From NCBI RefSeq assembly GCF_000003605.2, contig NW_003108916.1, forward strand, positions 1-25,568: DNA of 25,568 bases. Direction: 5' to 3'. This DNA is from Saccoglossus kowalevskii. Taxonomy: Eukaryota; Hemichordata; Enteropneusta; Harrimaniidae. Under the pieces are notes generated by a model. It ran no database searches and had not been told where the DNA came from. It saw only the letters and a list, made by a program, of their open reading frames with translations. A program made the translations under genes and the position numbers. Below, piece by piece: positions 1-9,647 of this stretch. Numbering within the stretch: the stretch's first letter is position 1; each line of letters begins with the position of its first letter.

Positions 1-148
1 CCATAGTGACCAGCTGCCCATAATTCCAACTGCCCATAGTGAACACTGCCACAGTGACCATCTGCTTCAGTGACCATCTGCATTCAGTGACCACCTGCTT
101 TCAGTGACCACCTGCCCTCAGTGACCAACTGCCCACAGTGAACACCTG
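1..148. repeat. Module P copy 1 (17-mer punctuation, left-truncated)
   Basis: A run of 17-mers interrupted by one CATAATTCCAACTG 16-mer, then CTTCAGTGACC-type 17-mers, ending with a CCCACAGTGAACACCTG unit. It starts inside a unit because the window begins here. It carries single-base losses near 44-46 (CACTG for CACCTG) and 65-67 (GCTTCAG for GCCTTCAG) and an unusual CATTCAG at about 83, so it is rougher than other copies. Confidence 0.85.
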
Positions 149-891
149 CTCATAATGCCTACTGCCCATAGTGACCAGCTGCTCAAAATGCAAACTACCT
201 ATAGTGAACACCTGCTCATAATGCCTACTGCCCATAGTGAACAGCAGCTCACAATGCAAACTGCCTATAGTGAACACCTGCCCATAGTGAACACCTGCCC
301 ATAATGCCAACTGCCCATAGTGAAAACCTGCCCATAGTGAAAACCTGCCCATAATGCCAACTGCCCATAGTGAACACCTGCTCATAATGCCTACTGCCCA
401 TAGTGAACACCTGCTCATAATGCCTACTGCCCATAGTGACCAGCTGCTCATAATGCCTACTGCCCATAGTGACCAGCTGCTCACAATGCAAACTGCCTAT
501 AGTGAACACCTGCTCATAATGCCTACTGCCCATAGTGAACACCTGCTCATAATGCCTACTGCCCATAGTGACCAGCTGCTCACAATGCCAACTGCCTATA
601 GTGAAGACCTGCTTATAATGCCAACTGCCCATAATGCACACCTGCCCATAATGCCAACTGCCCATAGTGAACACCTGCTCATAATGCCTACTGCCCATAG
701 TGATCAGCTGCACATAATGCCTACTGCCCATAGTGACCAGCTGCTCATAATGCCTACTGCCCATAATGAACACCTGCTCATAATGCCAACTGCCCATAGT
801 GAACACCTGCTCACAATGTCTACGGCCCATAGTGAAAACCTGCTCATAATGTCTACTGCCCATAGTGAAAACCTGCTCATAATGTCTACTG
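149..891. repeat. 33-mer tract between P1 and Q1
   Basis: 743 bp, equal to 22 units of 33 plus 17, as expected from a closing 16-mer and two extra 17-mers. The extra 17-mers lie in doublets near 264-297 (GAACACCTG type) and 314-347 (GAAAACCTG type). It includes a private CpG (ACGGCCC near 822). It ends with two GAAAACCTG units, which precede every Q module. It is a near-copy of 4491-5250 and 6295-7054, which each have one more 17-mer near the CATAATGCACACC unit. Confidence 0.9.
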
Positions 892-974
892 CCCAGTGAC
901 CAACTGCCCACAGTGACCAACTGCCCACAGTGACCAACAGCCAACAGTGACCAACAGCCCACAGTGACCAACTG
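892..974. repeat. Module Q copy 1
   Basis: 83 bp: one 15-bp unit CCCAGTGACCAACTG (two bases short) followed by four 17-mers of CCCACAGTGACC type ending in CAACTG or CAACAG. The third 17-mer reads CCAACAGTG, a variant shared only with Q copy 3 at 7055-7137. The module length is 2 modulo 3, so it breaks the reading phase of the 33-mer. Confidence 0.92.
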
Positions 975-1518
975 CTTATAATGCCCACTGCCCACAGTGA
1001 ACACCTGCTCATAATGCCTACTGCCCATAGTGAACACCTGCTCATAATGCCTACTGCCCATAGTGACCAGCTGCTCACAATGCAAATTGCCTATAGTGAA
1101 CACCTGCTCATAATGCCTACTGCCCATAGTGAACAGCAGCTCACAATGCAAACTGCCTATAGCGAACATCTGCTCATAATGCCTACTGCCTATAGTGAAC
1201 ACCTGCTCATAATGCCTACTGCCCATAGTGACCAGCTGCTCATAATGCCTACTGCCCATAGTGGATACCTGCTCATAATGCCAACTTCCCATAGTGAACA
1301 CCTGCTCATATTGCCTACTGCCCATAGTGACCAGCTGCTCATAATGCCTACTGCCCATAGTGACCAGCTGCTCATAATGCCTACTGCCCATAGTGAACAC
1401 CTGCTCATAATGCCAACTGCCCATAGTGAACACCTGCTCACAATGTCTACTGCCCATAGTGAAAACCTGCTCATAATGTCTACTGCCCATAGTGTAAACC
1501 TGCTCATAATGTCTACTG
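975..1518. repeat. 33-mer tract between Q1 and P2
   Basis: 544 bp, exactly 16 units plus one 16-mer. It opens with CTTATAATGCCCACTG, the unit that follows all Q modules. It contains a canonical octamer ATGCAAAT at 1080-1087 and a CATATTGCC variant near 1309. It ends with a GAAAACCTG unit then a GTGTAAACC unit, the usual lead-in to P. It is a near-copy of 7138-7681 (same length, offset 6163); one difference seen is GTGGATACC here against GTGGACACC there. Confidence 0.9.
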
Positions 1519-1670
1519 CCCACAGTGACCAACTGCCCATAGTGACCAGCTGCCCATAATTCCAACTGCCCATAGTGAACACCTGCCCACAGTGACCATC
1601 TGCCTTCAGTGACCATCTGCCTTCAGTGACCACCTGCCCTCAGTGACCAACTGCCCACAGTGAACACCTG
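1519..1670. repeat. Module P copy 2
   Basis: 152 bp, equal to eight 17-mers plus one 16-mer (the CATAATTCC unit). Order: CCCACAGTGACC, CCCATAGTGACC, the 16-mer, CCCATAGTGAAC, CCCACAGTGACC, two CCTTCAGTGACC units, CCCTCAGTGACC, CCCACAGTGAAC. This is a fuller form than the 84-bp and 118-bp copies elsewhere. Confidence 0.9.
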
Positions 1671-2764
1671 CTCATAATGCCTACTGCCCATAGTGACCAG
1701 CTGCTCAAAATGCAAACTGCCTATAGTGAACACCTGCTCATAATGCCTACTGCCCATAGTGAACAGCAGCTCACAATGCAAACTGCCTATAGTGAACACC
1801 TGCCCATAGTGAACACCTGCCCATAATGCCAACTGCCCATAGTGAAAACCTGCCCATAGTGAAAACCTGCCCATAATGCCAACTGCCCATAGTGAACACC
1901 TGCTCATAATGCCTACTGCCCATAGTGAACACCTGCTCATAATGCTTACTGCCCATAGTGACCAGCTGCTCATAATGCCTACTGCACATAGTGACCAGCT
2001 GCTCATAATGCCTACTGCACATAGTGACCAGCTGCTCACAATGCAAACTGCCTATAGTGAACACCTGCTCATAATGCCTACTGCCCATAGTGAACACCTG
2101 CTCATAATGCCTACTGCCCATAGTGACCAGCTGCTCACAATGCCAACTGCCTATAGTGAATGCCAAACTGCATATAGTGAACACCTGCTTATAATGCCTA
2201 CTGCCTATAGTGAACACCGGCTCATTATGCCTACTGCCCATAGTGACCAGCTGCTCATAATGCCTACTGCCCATAGTGATTAGCTGCTCATAATGCCTAC
2301 TGCCCATAGTGACCAGCTGCTCACAATGCAAACTGCCTATAGTGAACACCTGCTCATAATGCCTACTGCCCATAGTGAACAGCAGCTCACAATGCAAACC
2401 TCCTATAGCGAACATCTGCTCATAATGCCTACTGCCTATAGTGAACACCTGCTCATAATGCCTACTGCCCATAGTGACCAGCTGCTCATAATGCCTACTG
2501 CCCATAGTGGACACCTGCTCATAATGCCAACTTCCCATAGTGAACACCTGCTCATATTGCCTACTGCCCATAGTGACCAGCTGCTCATAATGCCTACTGC
2601 CCATAGTGACCAGCTGCTCATAATGCCTACTGCCCATAGTGAACACCTGCTCATAATGCCAACTGCCCATAGTGAACACCTGCTCAAAATGTCTACTGCC
2701 CATAGTGAAAACCTGCTCATAATGTCTACTGCCCATAGTGTAAACCTGCTCATAATGTCTACTG
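1671..2764. repeat. 33-mer tract between P2 and P3
   Basis: 1,094 bp of 33-mers. The left part resembles 149-600, with 17-mer doublets near 1790-1880. Two TGCACATAG variants occur near 1983-2016. A broken unit near 2155-2175 (GTGAATGCCAAACTGC) marks a small rearrangement, and a GATTAGCTG variant with an in-frame TAG lies near 2278. The right part (about 2436-2764) is the same as 14106-14434 and 21836-22164. Confidence 0.87.
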
Positions 2765-2848
2765 CCCACAGTGACCAACTGCCCATAGTGACCAGCTGCC
2801 CATAATTCCAACTGCCCATAGTGAACACCTGCCCACAGTGAACACCTG
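2765..2848. repeat. Module P copy 3 (short form)
   Basis: 84 bp, four 17-mers plus the CATAATTCC 16-mer. It lacks all CTTCAG units. The same short form occurs at 14435-14518 and 22165-22248, and the left flanks of these three copies also match, so they descend from one event. Confidence 0.9.
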
Positions 2849-3680
2849 CTCATAATGCCTACTGCCCATAGTGACCAGCTGCTCAAAATGCAAACTGCCT
2901 ATAGTGAACACCTGCTCATAATGCCTACTGCCCATAGTGAACAGCAGCTCACAATGCAAACTGCCTATAGTGAACACCTGCTCATAATGCCTACTGCTCA
3001 TAGTGACCAGCTGCTCATAATGCCTATTGCCTATGGTGAACACCTGCTCATAATGCCAACTTCCCATAGTGAACGCCTGCTCATAATGCCTACTGCCCAT
3101 AGTGAACACCTGCTCATAATGTCTACTGCTCATAGTGAACACATGCTCATAATGCCTACTGCCCACAGTGAACACTGGCTCATTATGCCTACTGCCCATA
3201 GTGACCAGCTGCTCATAATGCCTACTGGCCATAGTGACCAGCTGCTCACAATGCAAACTGCCTATAGTGAACACCTGCTCATAATGCCTACTGCTCATAG
3301 TGAACAGCAGCTCACAATGCAAACTGCCTATAGCGAACATCTGCTCATAATGCCTACTGCCTATAGTGAACACCTGCTCATAATGCCTACTGCCCATAGT
3401 GACCAGCTGCTCATAATGCCTACTGCCCATAGTGGACACCTGCTCATAATGCCAACTTCCCATAGTGAACACCTGCTCATAATGCCTACTGCCCATAGTG
3501 AACACCTGCTCATAATGCCTACTGCCCATAGTGACCAGCTGCTCATAATGCCTACTGCCCATAGTGACCAGCTGCTCATAATGCCTACTGCCCATAGTGA
3601 CCAGCAGCTCACAATGCAAACTGCCTATAGTGAACACCTGCTCATAATGCCTACTGCCCATAGTGAACAGCAGCTCACAA
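2849..3680. repeat. Duplicated block of 832 bp (partner 11531-12362)
   Basis: Direct repeat at offset 8682. The order of about 25 variant units is the same, including five rare ones. No amino-acid-level difference appears in any conceptual translation of the two copies, so nucleotide identity is very high. The match ends where the irregular patch at about 3681 begins. Confidence 0.88.
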
Positions 3681-4321
3681 TGCCAACTGCTATACTGCAT
3701 ATAGTGAACACCTGCTCATAATGCCTACTGCCTATAGTGAACACTGCTCATAATGCCTACTGCCCATAGTGACCAGCTGCTCATAATGCTTACTGCCCAT
3801 AGTGATTAGCTGCTCATAATGCCCTACTGCCCATAGTGACCAGCTGCTCACAATGCAAACTGCTATAGCGAACACTGCTCATAATGCTACTGCCCATAGT
3901 GAACAGCAGCTCACAATGCAAACCTCCTATAGCGAACATCTGCTCATAATGCCTACTGCCTATAGTGAACACCTGCTCATTATGCCTACTGCCCATAGTG
4001 ACCAGCTGCTCATAATGCCTACTGCCCATAGTGACCAGCTGCTCATAATGCCTACTGCCCATAGTGGACACCTGCTCATAATGCCAACTTCCCATAGTGA
4101 ACACCTGCTCATATTGCCTACTGCCCATAGTGACCAGCTGCTCATAATGCCTACTGCCCATAGTGACCAGCTGCTCATAATGCCTACTGCCCATAGTGAA
4201 CACCTGCTCATAATGCCAACTGCCCATAGTGAACACCTGCTCACAATGTCTACTGCCAATAGTGAAAACCTGCTCATAATGTCTACTGCCCATAGTGTAA
4301 ACCTGCTCATAATGTCTACTG
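2849..4321. repeat. 33-mer tract between P3 and P4
   Basis: 1,473 bp. The first 832 bp match 11531-12362 (offset 8682), including rare units: TATGGTGAAC, GAACGCCTG, GAACACATG, CACTGGCTC and TGGCCATAG. From about 3681 the order becomes irregular, with several one-base gains and losses up to about 3895. The remainder is ordinary 33-mers, ending in the GTGTAAACC lead-in to P. Confidence 0.87.
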
Positions 4322-4490
4322 CCCACAGTGACCAACTGCCCATAGTGACCAGCTGCCCATAATTCCAACTGCCCATAGTGAACACCTGCCCACAGTGACC
4401 ATCTGCCTTCAGTGACCATCTGCCTTCAGTGACCACCTGCTTTCAGTGACCACCTGCCCTCAGTGACCAACTGCCCACAGTGAACACCTG
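4322..4490. repeat. Module P copy 4 (long form)
   Basis: 169 bp, nine 17-mers plus the CATAATTCC 16-mer. It has one more 17-mer than P2, a CTTTCAGTGACCACCTG unit also seen in P1, P5 and P11. The 17-mer is therefore the unit of gain and loss inside P. Confidence 0.9.
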
Positions 4491-5250
4491 CTCATAATGC
4501 CTACTGCCCATAGTGACCAGCTGCTCAAAATGCAAACTACCTATAGTGAACACCTGCTCATAATGCCTACTGCCCATAGTGAACAGCAGCTCACAATGCA
4601 AACTGCCTATAGTGAACACCTGCCCATAGTGAACACCTGCCCATAATGCCAACTGCCCATAGTGAAAACCTGCCCATAGTGAAAACCTGCCCATAATGCC
4701 AACTGCCCATAGTGAACACCTGCTCATAATGCCTACTGCCCATAGTGAACACCTGCTCATAATGCCTACTGCCCATAGTGACCAGCTGCTCATAATGCCT
4801 ACTGCCGATAGTGACCAGCTGCTCACAATGCAAACTGCCTATAGTGAACACCTGCTCATAATGCCTACTGCCCATAGTGAACACCTGCTCATAATGCCTA
4901 CTGCCCATAGTGACCAGCTGCTCACAATGCCAACTGCCTATAGTGAAGACCTGCTTATAATGCCAACTGCCCATAATGCACACCTGCCCATAGTGAACAC
5001 CTGCCCATAATGCCAACTGCCCATAGTGAACACCTGCTCATAATGCCTACTGCCCATAGTGACCAGCTGCTCATAATGCCTACTGCCCATAGTGACCAGC
5101 TGCTCATAATGCCTACTGCCCATAATGAACACCTGCTCATAATGCCAACTGCCCATAGTGAACACCTGCTCACAATGTCTACTGCCCATAGTGAAAACCT
5201 GCTCATAATGTCTACTGCCCATAGTGAAAACCTGCTCATAATGTCTACTG
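4491..5250. repeat. 33-mer tract between P4 and Q2
   Basis: 760 bp, matching 6295-7054 at offset 1804 with identical length. Differences I noticed are a CCGATAG here (about 4806) where the partner has CCCATAG, and GACCAG here (about 5062) where the partner has GATCAG. The rare AAACTACC unit near the left end and the GAAGACCTGCTTATAATG and CATAATGCACACC units are shared. Confidence 0.9.
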
Positions 5251-5350
5251 CCCAGTGACCAACTGCCCACAGTGACCAACTGCCCACAGTGACCAACAGC
5301 CCACAGTGACCAACAGCCCACAGTGACCAACTGCCCACAGTGACCAACTG
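5251..5350. repeat. Module Q copy 2 (100 bp)
   Basis: One 15-bp unit plus five 17-mers, one 17-mer longer than the other nine Q copies. This shows whole 17-mer gain in an otherwise constant module. Confidence 0.92.
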
Positions 5351-6124
5351 CTTATAATGCCCACTGCCCACAGTGAACACCTGCTCATAATGCCTACTGC
5401 CCATAGTGAACACCTGCTCATAATGCCTACTGCCCATAGTGACCAGCTGCTCACAATGCAAATTGCCTATAGTGAACACCTGCTCATAATGCCTACTGCC
5501 CATAGTGAACAGCAGCTCACAATGCAAACTGCCTATAGTGAACACCTGCTCATAATGCCTACTGCCTATAGTGAACACCGGCTCATTATGCCTACTGCCC
5601 ATAGTGACCAGCTGCTCATAATGCCTACTACCCATAGTGACCAGCTCCTCATAATGCCTACTGCCCATAGTGACCAGCTGCTCACAATGCAAACTGCATA
5701 TAGGAACACCTGCTCATATTGCCTACTGCCCATAGTGAACAGCAGCTCACAATGCAAACTGCCTATAGCGAACATCTGCTCATAATGCCTACTGCCTATA
5801 GTGAACACCTGCTCATAATGCCTACTGCCCATAATGACCATCTGCTCATAATGCCTACTGCCCATAGTGGACACCTGCTCATAATGCCAACTTCCCATAG
5901 TGAACACCTGCTCATATTGCCTACTGCCCATAGTGACCAGCTGCTCATAATGCCTACTGCCCATAGTGACCAGCTGCTCATAATGCCTACTGCCCATAGT
6001 GAACACCTGCTCATAATGCCAACTGCCCATAGTGAACACCTGCTCACAATGTCTACTGCCCATAGTGAAAACCTGCTCATAATGTCTACTGCCCATAGTG
6101 AAAACCTGCTCATAATGTCTACTG
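5351..6124. repeat. 33-mer tract between Q2 and P5
   Basis: 774 bp, the same length as 10210-10983 and 19343-20116 (offset 4859 to the first). All three carry the one-base loss in TATAGGAACACC (here about 5700), the ACTACCCATAG unit, CAGCTCCTC and CATAATGACCATC. The octamer ATGCAAAT is at 5456-5463. Unlike its partners, which run into a Q module, this tract runs into P at 6125 although it keeps the double GAAAACCTG lead-in typical of Q. Confidence 0.9.
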
Positions 6125-6294
6125 CCCACAGTGACCAACTGCCCACAGTGACCAGCTGCCCATAATTCCAACTGCCCATAGTGAACACCTGCCCACAGTG
6201 ACCATCTGCCTTCAGTGACCATCTGCCTTTCAGTGACCACCTGCTTTCAGTGACCACCTGCCCTCAGTGACCAACTGCCCACAGTGAACACCTG
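6125..6294. repeat. Module P copy 5 (hybrid left edge)
   Basis: 170 bp, like P4 but with one extra T in a CCTTTCAG unit (about 6227). It is the only full P copy preceded by two GAAAACCTG units instead of GAAAACCTG then GTGTAAACC. Its second 17-mer reads CCCACAGTGACCAGCTG where the other copies have CCCATAG. Both points suggest a recombination junction at its left edge. Confidence 0.9.
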
Positions 6295-7054
6295 CTCATA
6301 ATGCCTACTGCCCATAGTGACCAGCTGCTCAAAATGCAAACTACCTATAGTGAACACCTGCTCATAATGCCTACTGCCCATAGTGAACAGCAGCTCACAA
6401 TGCAAACTGCCTATAGTGAACACCTGCCCATAGTGAACACCTGCCCATAATGCCAACTGCCCATAGTGAAAACCTGCCCATAGTGAAAACCTGCCCATAA
6501 TGCCAACTGCCCATAGTGAACACCTGCTCATAATGCCTACTGCCCATAGTGAACACCTGCTCATAATGCCTACTGCCCATAGTGACCAGCTGCTCATAAT
6601 GCCTACTGCCCATAGTGACCAGCTGCTCACAATGCAAACTGCCTATAGTGAACACCTGCTCATAATGCCTACTGCCCATAGTGAACACCTGCTCATAATG
6701 CCTACTGCCCATAGTGACCAGCTGCTCACAATGCCAACTGCCTATAGTGAAGACCTGCTTATAATGCCAACTGCCCATAATGCACACCTGCCCATAGTGA
6801 ACACCTGCCCATAATGCCAACTGCCCATAGTGAACACCTGCTCATAATGCCTACTGCCCATAGTGATCAGCTGCTCATAATGCCTACTGCCCATAGTGAC
6901 CAGCTGCTCATAATGCCTACTGCCCATAATGAACACCTGCTCATAATGCCAACTGCCCATAGTGAACACCTGCTCACAATGTCTACTGCCCATAGTGAAA
7001 ACCTGCTCATAATGTCTACTGCCCATAGTGAAAACCTGCTCATAATGTCTACTG
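6295..7054. repeat. 33-mer tract between P5 and Q3
   Basis: 760 bp partner of 4491-5250. It contains 17-mer doublets of GAACACCTG and GAAAACCTG type near 6410-6500 and a third extra 17-mer after CATAATGCACACC near 6790. The GATCAGCTG variant near 6865 is shared with 149-891, so this copy is closer to that one there than to 4491-5250. Confidence 0.9.
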
Positions 7055-7137
7055 CCCAGTGACCAACTGCCCACAGTGACCAACTGCCCACAGTGACCAA
7101 CAGCCAACAGTGACCAACAGCCCACAGTGACCAACTG
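7055..7137. repeat. Module Q copy 3
   Basis: 83 bp; identical in order to Q copy 1, including the CCAACAGTG variant. It supports a block copy spanning tract, Q module and the following tract between about 150-1518 and 6295-7681. Confidence 0.92.
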
Positions 7138-7681
7138 CTTATAATGCCCACTGCCCACAGTGAACACCTGCTCATAATGCCTACTGCCCATAGTGAACAC
7201 CTGCTCATAATGCCTACTGCCCATAGTGACCAGCTGCTCACAATGCAAATTGCCTATAGTGAACACCTGCTCATAATGCCTACTGCCCATAGTGAACAGC
7301 AGCTCACAATGCAAACTGCCTATAGCGAACATCTGCTCATAATGCCTACTGCCTATAGTGAACACCTGCTCATAATGCCTACTGCCCATAGTGACCAGCT
7401 GCTCATAATGCCTACTGCCCATAGTGGACACCTGCTCATAATGCCAACTTCCCATAGTGAACACCTGCTCATATTGCCTACTGCCCATAGTGACCAGCTG
7501 CTCATAATGCCTACTGCCCATAGTGACCAGCTGCTCATAATGCCTACTGCCCATAGTGAACACCTGCTCATAATGCCAACTGCCCATAGTGAACACCTGC
7601 TCACAATGTCTACTGCCCATAGTGAAAACCTGCTCATAATGTCTACTGCCCATAGTGTAAACCTGCTCATAATGTCTACTG
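7138..7681. repeat. 33-mer tract between Q3 and P6
   Basis: 544 bp partner of 975-1518. The octamer ATGCAAAT is at 7243-7250. It ends with GTGTAAACC and ATGTCTACTG and then joins directly to a CTTCAG unit, skipping the first five units of a normal P module. Confidence 0.9.
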
Positions 7682-7749
7682 CCTTCAGTGACCATCTGCC
7701 TTCAGTGACCACCTGCCCTCAGTGACCAACTGCCCACAGTGAACACCTG
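7682..7749. repeat. Module P copy 6 (internally deleted)
   Basis: 68 bp, four 17-mers: two CCTTCAGTGACC units, one CCCTCAGTGACC, one CCCACAGTGAAC. Compared with P2, a block of 84 bp (four 17-mers and the CATAATTCC 16-mer) is missing at a unit boundary. Confidence 0.9.
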
Positions 7750-8228
7750 CTCATAATGCCTACTGCCCATAGTGACCAGCTGCTCAAAATGCAAACTGCC
7801 TATAGTGAACACCTGCTCATAATGCCTACTGCCCATAGTGAACAGCAGCTCACAATGCAAACTGCCTATAGTGAACACCTGCCCATAGTGAACACCTGCC
7901 CATAATGCCAACTGCCCATAGTGAAAACCTGCCCATAGTGAAAACCTGCCCATAATGCCAACTGCCCATAGTGAACACCTGCTCATAATGCATACTGCCC
8001 ATAGTGAACACGTGCTCATAATGCTTACTGCCCATAGTGACCAGCTGCTCATAATGCCTACTGCCCATAGTGACCACCTGCTCATAATGCCTACTGCCCA
8101 TAGTGAACACCTGCTCATAATGCCAACTGCCCATAGTGAACACCTGCTCACAATGTCTACTGCCCATAGTGAAAACCTGCTCATAATGTCTACTGCCCAT
8201 AGTGAAAACCTGCTCATAATGTCTACTG
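7750..8228. repeat. 33-mer tract between P6 and Q4
   Basis: 479 bp, the same length as 9648-10126 and 18781-19259 but with more private changes: ATGCATACTG near 7988, CACGTG at 8009-8014, ATGCTTACTG near 8022 and GACCACCTG near 8071. It is thus an older or faster-changing copy of that block. Confidence 0.88.
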
Positions 8229-8311
8229 CCCAGTGACCAACTGCCCACAGTGACCAACAGCCCACAGTGACCAACAGCCCACAGTGACCAACTGCCCACA
8301 GTGACCAACTG
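8229..8311. repeat. Module Q copy 4
   Basis: 83 bp in the common order CAACTG, CAACAG, CAACAG, CAACTG, CAACTG at the unit ends. Confidence 0.92.
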
Positions 8312-9529
8312 CTTATAATGCCCACTGCCCACAGTGAACACCTGCTCATAATGCCTACTGCCCATAGTGAACACCTGATCATAATGCCAACTTCCCATAG
8401 TGAACACCTGCTCATAATGCCTACTGCCCATAGTGAACACCTGCTCATAATGTCTACTGCCCATAGTGAACACCTGCTCATAATGCCTACTGCCCACAGT
8501 GAACACCTGCTCATAATGCCTACTGCCCATAGTGACCAGCTGCTCACAATGCAAATCTGCCTATAGTGAACACCTGCTCATAATGCCTACTGCCCATAGT
8601 GAACAGCAGCTCACAATGCAAACTGCCTATAGCGAACATCTGCTCATAATGCCTACTGCCTATAGTGAACACCTGCTCATAATGCCCACTGCCCATAGTG
8701 ACCAGCTGCTCATAATGCCTACTGCCCATAGTGAACACCTGCTCATAATGCCAACTTCCCATAGTGAACACCTGCCCATAGTGAACACCTGCCCATAATG
8801 CCAACTGCCCATAGTGCACACCTGCCCATAGTGAAAACCTGCCCATAATGCCAACTGCCCATAGTGAACACCTGCTCATAATGCCTACTGCCCATAGTGA
8901 ACACCTGCTCATAATGCCTACTGCCGATAGTGACCAGCTGCTCATAATGCCTACTGCCCATAGTGACCAGCTGCTCACAATGCAAACTGCCTATAGTGAA
9001 CACCTGCTCATAATGCCTACTGCCCATAGTGAACACCTGCTCATAATGCCTACTGCCCATAGTGACCAGCTGCTCACAATGCCAACTGCCTATAGTGAAG
9101 ACCTGCTTATAATGCCAACTGCCCATAAATGCACACCTGCCCATAGTGAACACCTGCCCATAATGCCAACTGCCCATAATGAACACCTGCTCATAATGCC
9201 TACTGCCCATAATGACCACTGCTCATAATGCCTACTGCCCATAGTGACCAGCTGCTCATAATGCCTACTGCCCATAGTGGACACTGCTCATAATGCCAAC
9301 TTCCCATAGTGAACACTGCTCATATTGCTACTGCCCATAGTGACCAGCTGCTCATAATGCTACTGCCCATAGTGACCAGCTGCTCATAATGCTACTGTCC
9401 ATAGTGAACACCTGCTCATAATGCCAACTGCCCATAGTGAACACCTGCTCAAAATGTCTACTGCCCATAGTGAAAACCTGCTCATAATGTCTACTGCCCA
9501 TAGTGTAAACCTGCTCATAATGTCTACTG
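8312..9529. repeat. 33-mer tract between Q4 and P7, mosaic
   Basis: 1,218 bp. The left part (about 8340-8540) shares GAACACCTGATC and neighbouring units with about 24310-24510 (offset 15967). An octamer with an extra base after it lies at 8549-8556. A cluster of extra 17-mers near 8760-8850 includes CATAGTGCACACC. From about 9127 to 9400 there are many one-base indels. The right end carries ACTGTCCATAG (T at 9398), shared only with T at 18133. Confidence 0.85.
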
Positions 9530-9647
9530 CCCACAGTGACCAACTGCCCATAGTGACCAGCTGCCCATAATTCCAACTGCCCATAGTGAACACCTGCCCA
9601 CAGTGACCATCTGCCTTCAGTGACCAACTGCCCACAGTGAACACCTG
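9530..9647. repeat. Module P copy 7 (118-bp form)
   Basis: Six 17-mers plus the CATAATTCC 16-mer, with a single CCTTCAG unit. The same form occurs at 11413-11530, 18265-18382 and 20546-20663. Confidence 0.9.

Noticed and set aside
298-313. CATAATG as TATA or -10 boxes
   Set aside because: The motif is part of the 16-mer in nearly every unit, so its presence carries no positional information, and no gene follows it.
892-974. Module Q as an inserted mobile element
   Set aside because: It consists wholly of satellite 17-mers and has no terminal inverted repeats, target-site duplication or coding capacity.
8009-8014. CACGTG as a functional palindromic E-box or G-box promoter element
   Set aside because: It is a single CACCTG-to-CACGTG substitution in one repeat unit, with no promoter, transcript start or gene nearby.
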